Source of the DNA: an uncultured Clostridium sp.
GTDB taxonomy: Bacteria > Bacillota > Clostridia > TANB77 > CAG-508
Assembly: GCA_930990555.1 (NCBI GenBank)
Contig: CAKNPW010000021.1
Coordinates: 1-33,119, forward strand
Direction of reading: 5' to 3'
DNA: 33,119 nt
A program made the translations under genes and the position numbers. The notes beneath the pieces are model-generated. The model worked only from the letters and a program-made list of their open reading frames with translations, was not told the DNA's origin and searched no databases. This document shows positions 31,678 to 33,119 of this stretch, piece after piece; the stretch's first letter is position 1, and every line of letters starts with the position of its first letter.

Positions 31678-32259
31678 TTATTTCTTTCTATCCATATATT
31701 CTTTTACTATATCCCTATATGGCTTTTCTTTTTCTTTTAATTTATTACAATTCATTCTTTCTACAAAATTATCTAATTCTGTTCTTAACTTCTCTTTCTC
31801 CTCTTCCGTATTTGCTAAAATCTCTAATTCTATAAAACTACCTACTCCATCTATTTTATCTATCATAATGTTATACTCAAATCCGTCAATATTTTTTGAA
31901 TATACTTGTCTATATTTCTTGAATGAAACATATTCGATATATCCAAGTTGATTTATAACATATTTCGTGTCTTCGTAATCTTTTGGGTCTAATCTTAAAT
32001 TCACTTCTTTTTTTCCATATTTTTCTGTGCTATTATCTGTTTTTGGTTTATATGTAAGTTCTAAAAAATCTTCATTTGTTTTCCTTGTTCTTAGACAAGT
32101 CCTACTCTTAACAAATTCTAAATTCTTATCTGTAAAATATGTATCTTCTTCTACGCTATCTTCTACAAGTTTAAAATTTTGCTCCTCTATTTTCTCTAGT
32201 ATATCCTCATAATTTTCTCCTAGATGATAACTTGCTTCTAATTCTATTCTACTAGCCAT
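31678..32259 (-). CDS. CYTH-domain protein (CyaB/thiamine triphosphatase-like)
   Basis: 193 aa from ATG 32259, after AGGAGGGG; the longer frame has no RBS. The CYTH fold binds and hydrolyses triphosphate groups with metal ions. The N-terminal ExExK signature appears as IELEAS, so the lysine is replaced by serine at residue 10. Other family elements are CLRTRKTNEDFLELTYK (RxR, then the Tyr-Lys strand), a DKIDGVGSFIELEI block and the terminal RDIVKEYM. Class IV adenylate cyclase or triphosphatase activity is possible; the altered motif makes activity uncertain. It is the first gene of the operon. Confidence 0.88.
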   Translation of the reverse strand: MASRIELEASYHLGENYEDILEKIEEQNFKLVEDSVEEDTYFTDKNLEFVKSRTCLRTRKTNEDFLELTYKPKTDNSTEKYGKKEVNLRLDPKDYEDTKYVINQLGYIEYVSFKKYRQVYSKNIDGFEYNIMIDKIDGVGSFIELEILANTEEEKEKLRTELDNFVERMNCNKLKEKEKPYRDIVKEYMDRKK

Positions 32260-32287
32260 CTTGCCCCTCCTTACTTTTATTTTTTGT

Positions 32288-32316
32288 ATATTATCATATT
32301 TGATATTTTTTATCAA
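32288..32316 (-). promoter_or_regulatory. Promoter of the CYTH-YbaK-IMP-phosphodiesterase operon
   Basis: Minus strand: TTGATA (32311-32316), 17-nt spacer, extended -10 TGATAATAT (TAATAT at 32288-32293). A perfect inverted repeat TTTGATA-N5-TATCAAA (32299-32317) overlaps the -35 and could be an operator. Confidence 0.7.
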
Positions 32317-32320
32317 ACAA

Positions 32321-32358
32321 AAATAGATGCAGGATTTTTTATTTTCCTACATCTATTT
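32321..32358 (-). terminator. Terminator of the DUF2798-like gene
   Basis: AAATAGATG-C-AGGA (32321-32334) pairs with TCCT-A-CATCTATTT (32345-32358) except for one central mismatch, and TTTTTG follows on the minus strand. Its right arm includes the stop codon of the gene (32353-32355). It is not a member of the conserved-loop family. Confidence 0.75.
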
Positions 32359-32817
32359 TTCTTTAAATATTTTTCTAAATATAAATCTTACAAATGGTCC
32401 TGCATAAAATAATTGCCAACATAAAGCCATAGGGAAATTTAACACTGCTATTTGAAGCCAGTTAGCTATTATATTTTCCATTCCTTCGTAATTAAAGAAT
32501 ATACTTCCAAAAAAGCTCATTATTGGGCACATAAAACATACTATTACTGTTGATATTCCCATTGTTACTAAAATTGGTGGTGTGTTCTTTGGATTTAATA
32601 ATTTTAATGCTATTTTTTGAGCTAATTTTCCTATTAAGAAAAACTCTAATATAAAAGCAATTACTCCCATTAATGGCAATTCGTGTAAAGCCATTAAAAA
32701 TACTTCGTTTGATAAACCTCCCATATTTGTTGAAATGTTATAGCAAACCATTGCATAAACCATTACTATAACCATTATTATTGTAAATACTGCATCTTGA
32801 AATTTGTTCTTTGGCAT
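32353..32817 (-). CDS. DUF2798-like membrane protein
   Basis: 154 aa from ATG 32817, after AAAGGAG; the longer frame lacks an RBS. Four hydrophobic segments lie near residues 8-28, 41-63, 80-104 and 118-142. The two halves look alike: each has a TM with an M/I/V core, then a WLQIA or HELPLMG helix ending in a basic RFIFRK or AQKIALK stretch, as in the duplicated DUF2798 family. Function unknown. It is preceded by a long leader with a terminator-like hairpin. Confidence 0.85.
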   Translation of the reverse strand: MPKNKFQDAVFTIIMVIVMVYAMVCYNISTNMGGLSNEVFLMALHELPLMGVIAFILEFFLIGKLAQKIALKLLNPKNTPPILVTMGISTVIVCFMCPIMSFFGSIFFNYEGMENIIANWLQIAVLNFPMALCWQLFYAGPFVRFIFRKIFKEK

Positions 32818-32855
32818 AAAATTTTCTCCTTTCATTATTTATTTTTAGACGCAAA

Positions 32856-32881
32856 AACAACACATATTTCTATGTGTTGTT
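32856..32881 (-). promoter_or_regulatory. Terminator-like hairpin in the leader of the DUF2798-like gene
   Basis: Perfect 11-bp arms, AACAACACATA (32856-32866) and TATGTGTTGTT (32871-32881), with loop TTTC. On the minus strand it is followed by TTTTTGC, then the gene's RBS about 25 nt on. No gene ends just upstream, so this may be an attenuator rather than a gene-end terminator. Confidence 0.55.
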
Positions 32882-32952
32882 CGTTAATCATTATATTAAA
32901 TAATGTACGTTTCCAATTTTATACCTACAATATATGTTATTTTCTCTTTAAT

Positions 32953-32991
32953 TTATTTGTCTTGTTTTTTTCGACTTATTTCGACAAATAA
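32953..32991 (-). repeat. Inverted repeat at the 5' end of the DUF2798-like leader
   Basis: TTATTTGTC (32953-32961) and GACAAATAA (32983-32991), perfect 9-bp arms around a 21-nt loop, would form near the 5' end of the transcript. Together with the hairpin at 32856-32881 it makes a structured leader of about 180 nt. Confidence 0.45.
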
Positions 32992-33005
32992 ATCAGCCAA
33001 GAAAT

Positions 33006-33035
33006 ATTATACATTATTTTTTTATTCTTTGTCAA
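33006..33035 (-). promoter_or_regulatory. Promoter upstream of the DUF2798-like gene
   Basis: Minus strand: TTGACA (33030-33035), 18-nt spacer, TATAAT (33006-33011). Both hexamers match the consensus. The remaining sequence to 33119 is AT-rich and holds nothing I can assign. Confidence 0.7.
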
Positions 33036-33119
33036 GTATTGGTTACTCCATATATTTTTTATACTGTAGGTTTGTCAAACATATGTCACACTTTATTGAT
33101 AAATATATACTTTGAAATA

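Noticed and set aside
30..33090. TGTGACATAT occurs near both ends of the window (30-38 region on plus, 33080-33090 on minus)
   Set aside because: The match is short and AT-rich and has no other shared flank, so it is not evidence for an element boundary.
32903..33115. 70-codon open frame on the plus strand near the right end
   Set aside because: No RBS; it crosses the minus-strand promoter and leader, and its composition is typical of random AT-rich DNA.
1..33119. tRNA, rRNA, insertion sequence, integrase, toxin-antitoxin or phage genes
   Set aside because: None could be recognised on either strand by motif or structure.

Overview
The window looks like chromosomal DNA of an AT-rich, anaerobic, low-GC Gram-positive bacterium, most likely an uncultured or gut-type member of the Clostridia. 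This is inferred from very AT-rich codon use, AGGAGG-type ribosome binding sites, an oxygen-sensitive class III ribonucleotide reductase, a SufCBDSU iron-sulfur system with the Gram-positive scaffold SufU, an LtaS-type lipoteichoic acid synthase and a sortase. Nearly all genes lie on the minus strand. The plus-strand exceptions are a sigma-4/alpha-CTD-like regulator, nrdD, a 51-aa small protein and a possible small RNA. I saw no tRNA, rRNA, CRISPR array, transposase or phage gene.

Layout. 1-735: a promoter for a gene beyond the left edge and a four-TM protein of unknown function. 897-1573: a self-contained plus-strand cassette (promoter, leader, small DNA-binding-like protein, GC-rich terminator) whose codon use differs from its neighbours. 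1607-6522: the sufCBDSU operon read leftwards, with palindromes in its leader. 6731-9346: a TetR regulator divergent from nrdD. 9473-14740: a lysine-rich unknown protein, then a leftward run of LtaS, YjjX-type NTPase, methyltransferase, class I glutamine amidotransferase and an Isf-like flavoprotein. 14741-15020: a candidate small RNA. 15021-19411: a low-molecular-weight protein tyrosine phosphatase, an ABC ATPase and a large FtsX-like permease with a long coiled coil. 19509-19834: a 51-aa protein with a consensus promoter. 19939-28229: a surface locus, read leftwards, of a signal-peptide protein with an LPVTF tail, a sortase, a 2002-aa Ig-like repeat protein and a small membrane protein. 28434-32316: an operon of CYTH protein, YbaK-like deacylase, unknown 202-aa protein, inositol monophosphatase-like protein, a 36-codon ORF and a phosphodiesterase/pyrophosphatase-like protein. 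32321-33035: a DUF2798-like membrane protein behind a long leader containing a terminator-like hairpin.

The least expected signal is a family of five dispersed hairpins (132, 9343, 9417, 14979, 19799). They share a GGGATTT...AAATCCC stem and also a nearly identical loop, GGGACGTTCC. In all five the loop has the same orientation relative to the gene that ends beside it. Three copies end in a U-run like intrinsic terminators, but ordinary terminators do not conserve their loops. Other points to check are the candidate small RNA at 14843-14967, the sigma-4/alpha-CTD fusion cassette, the sortase locus with a non-canonical LPVTF sorting-like tail, and the 51-aa protein, which carries its own palindrome and terminator.
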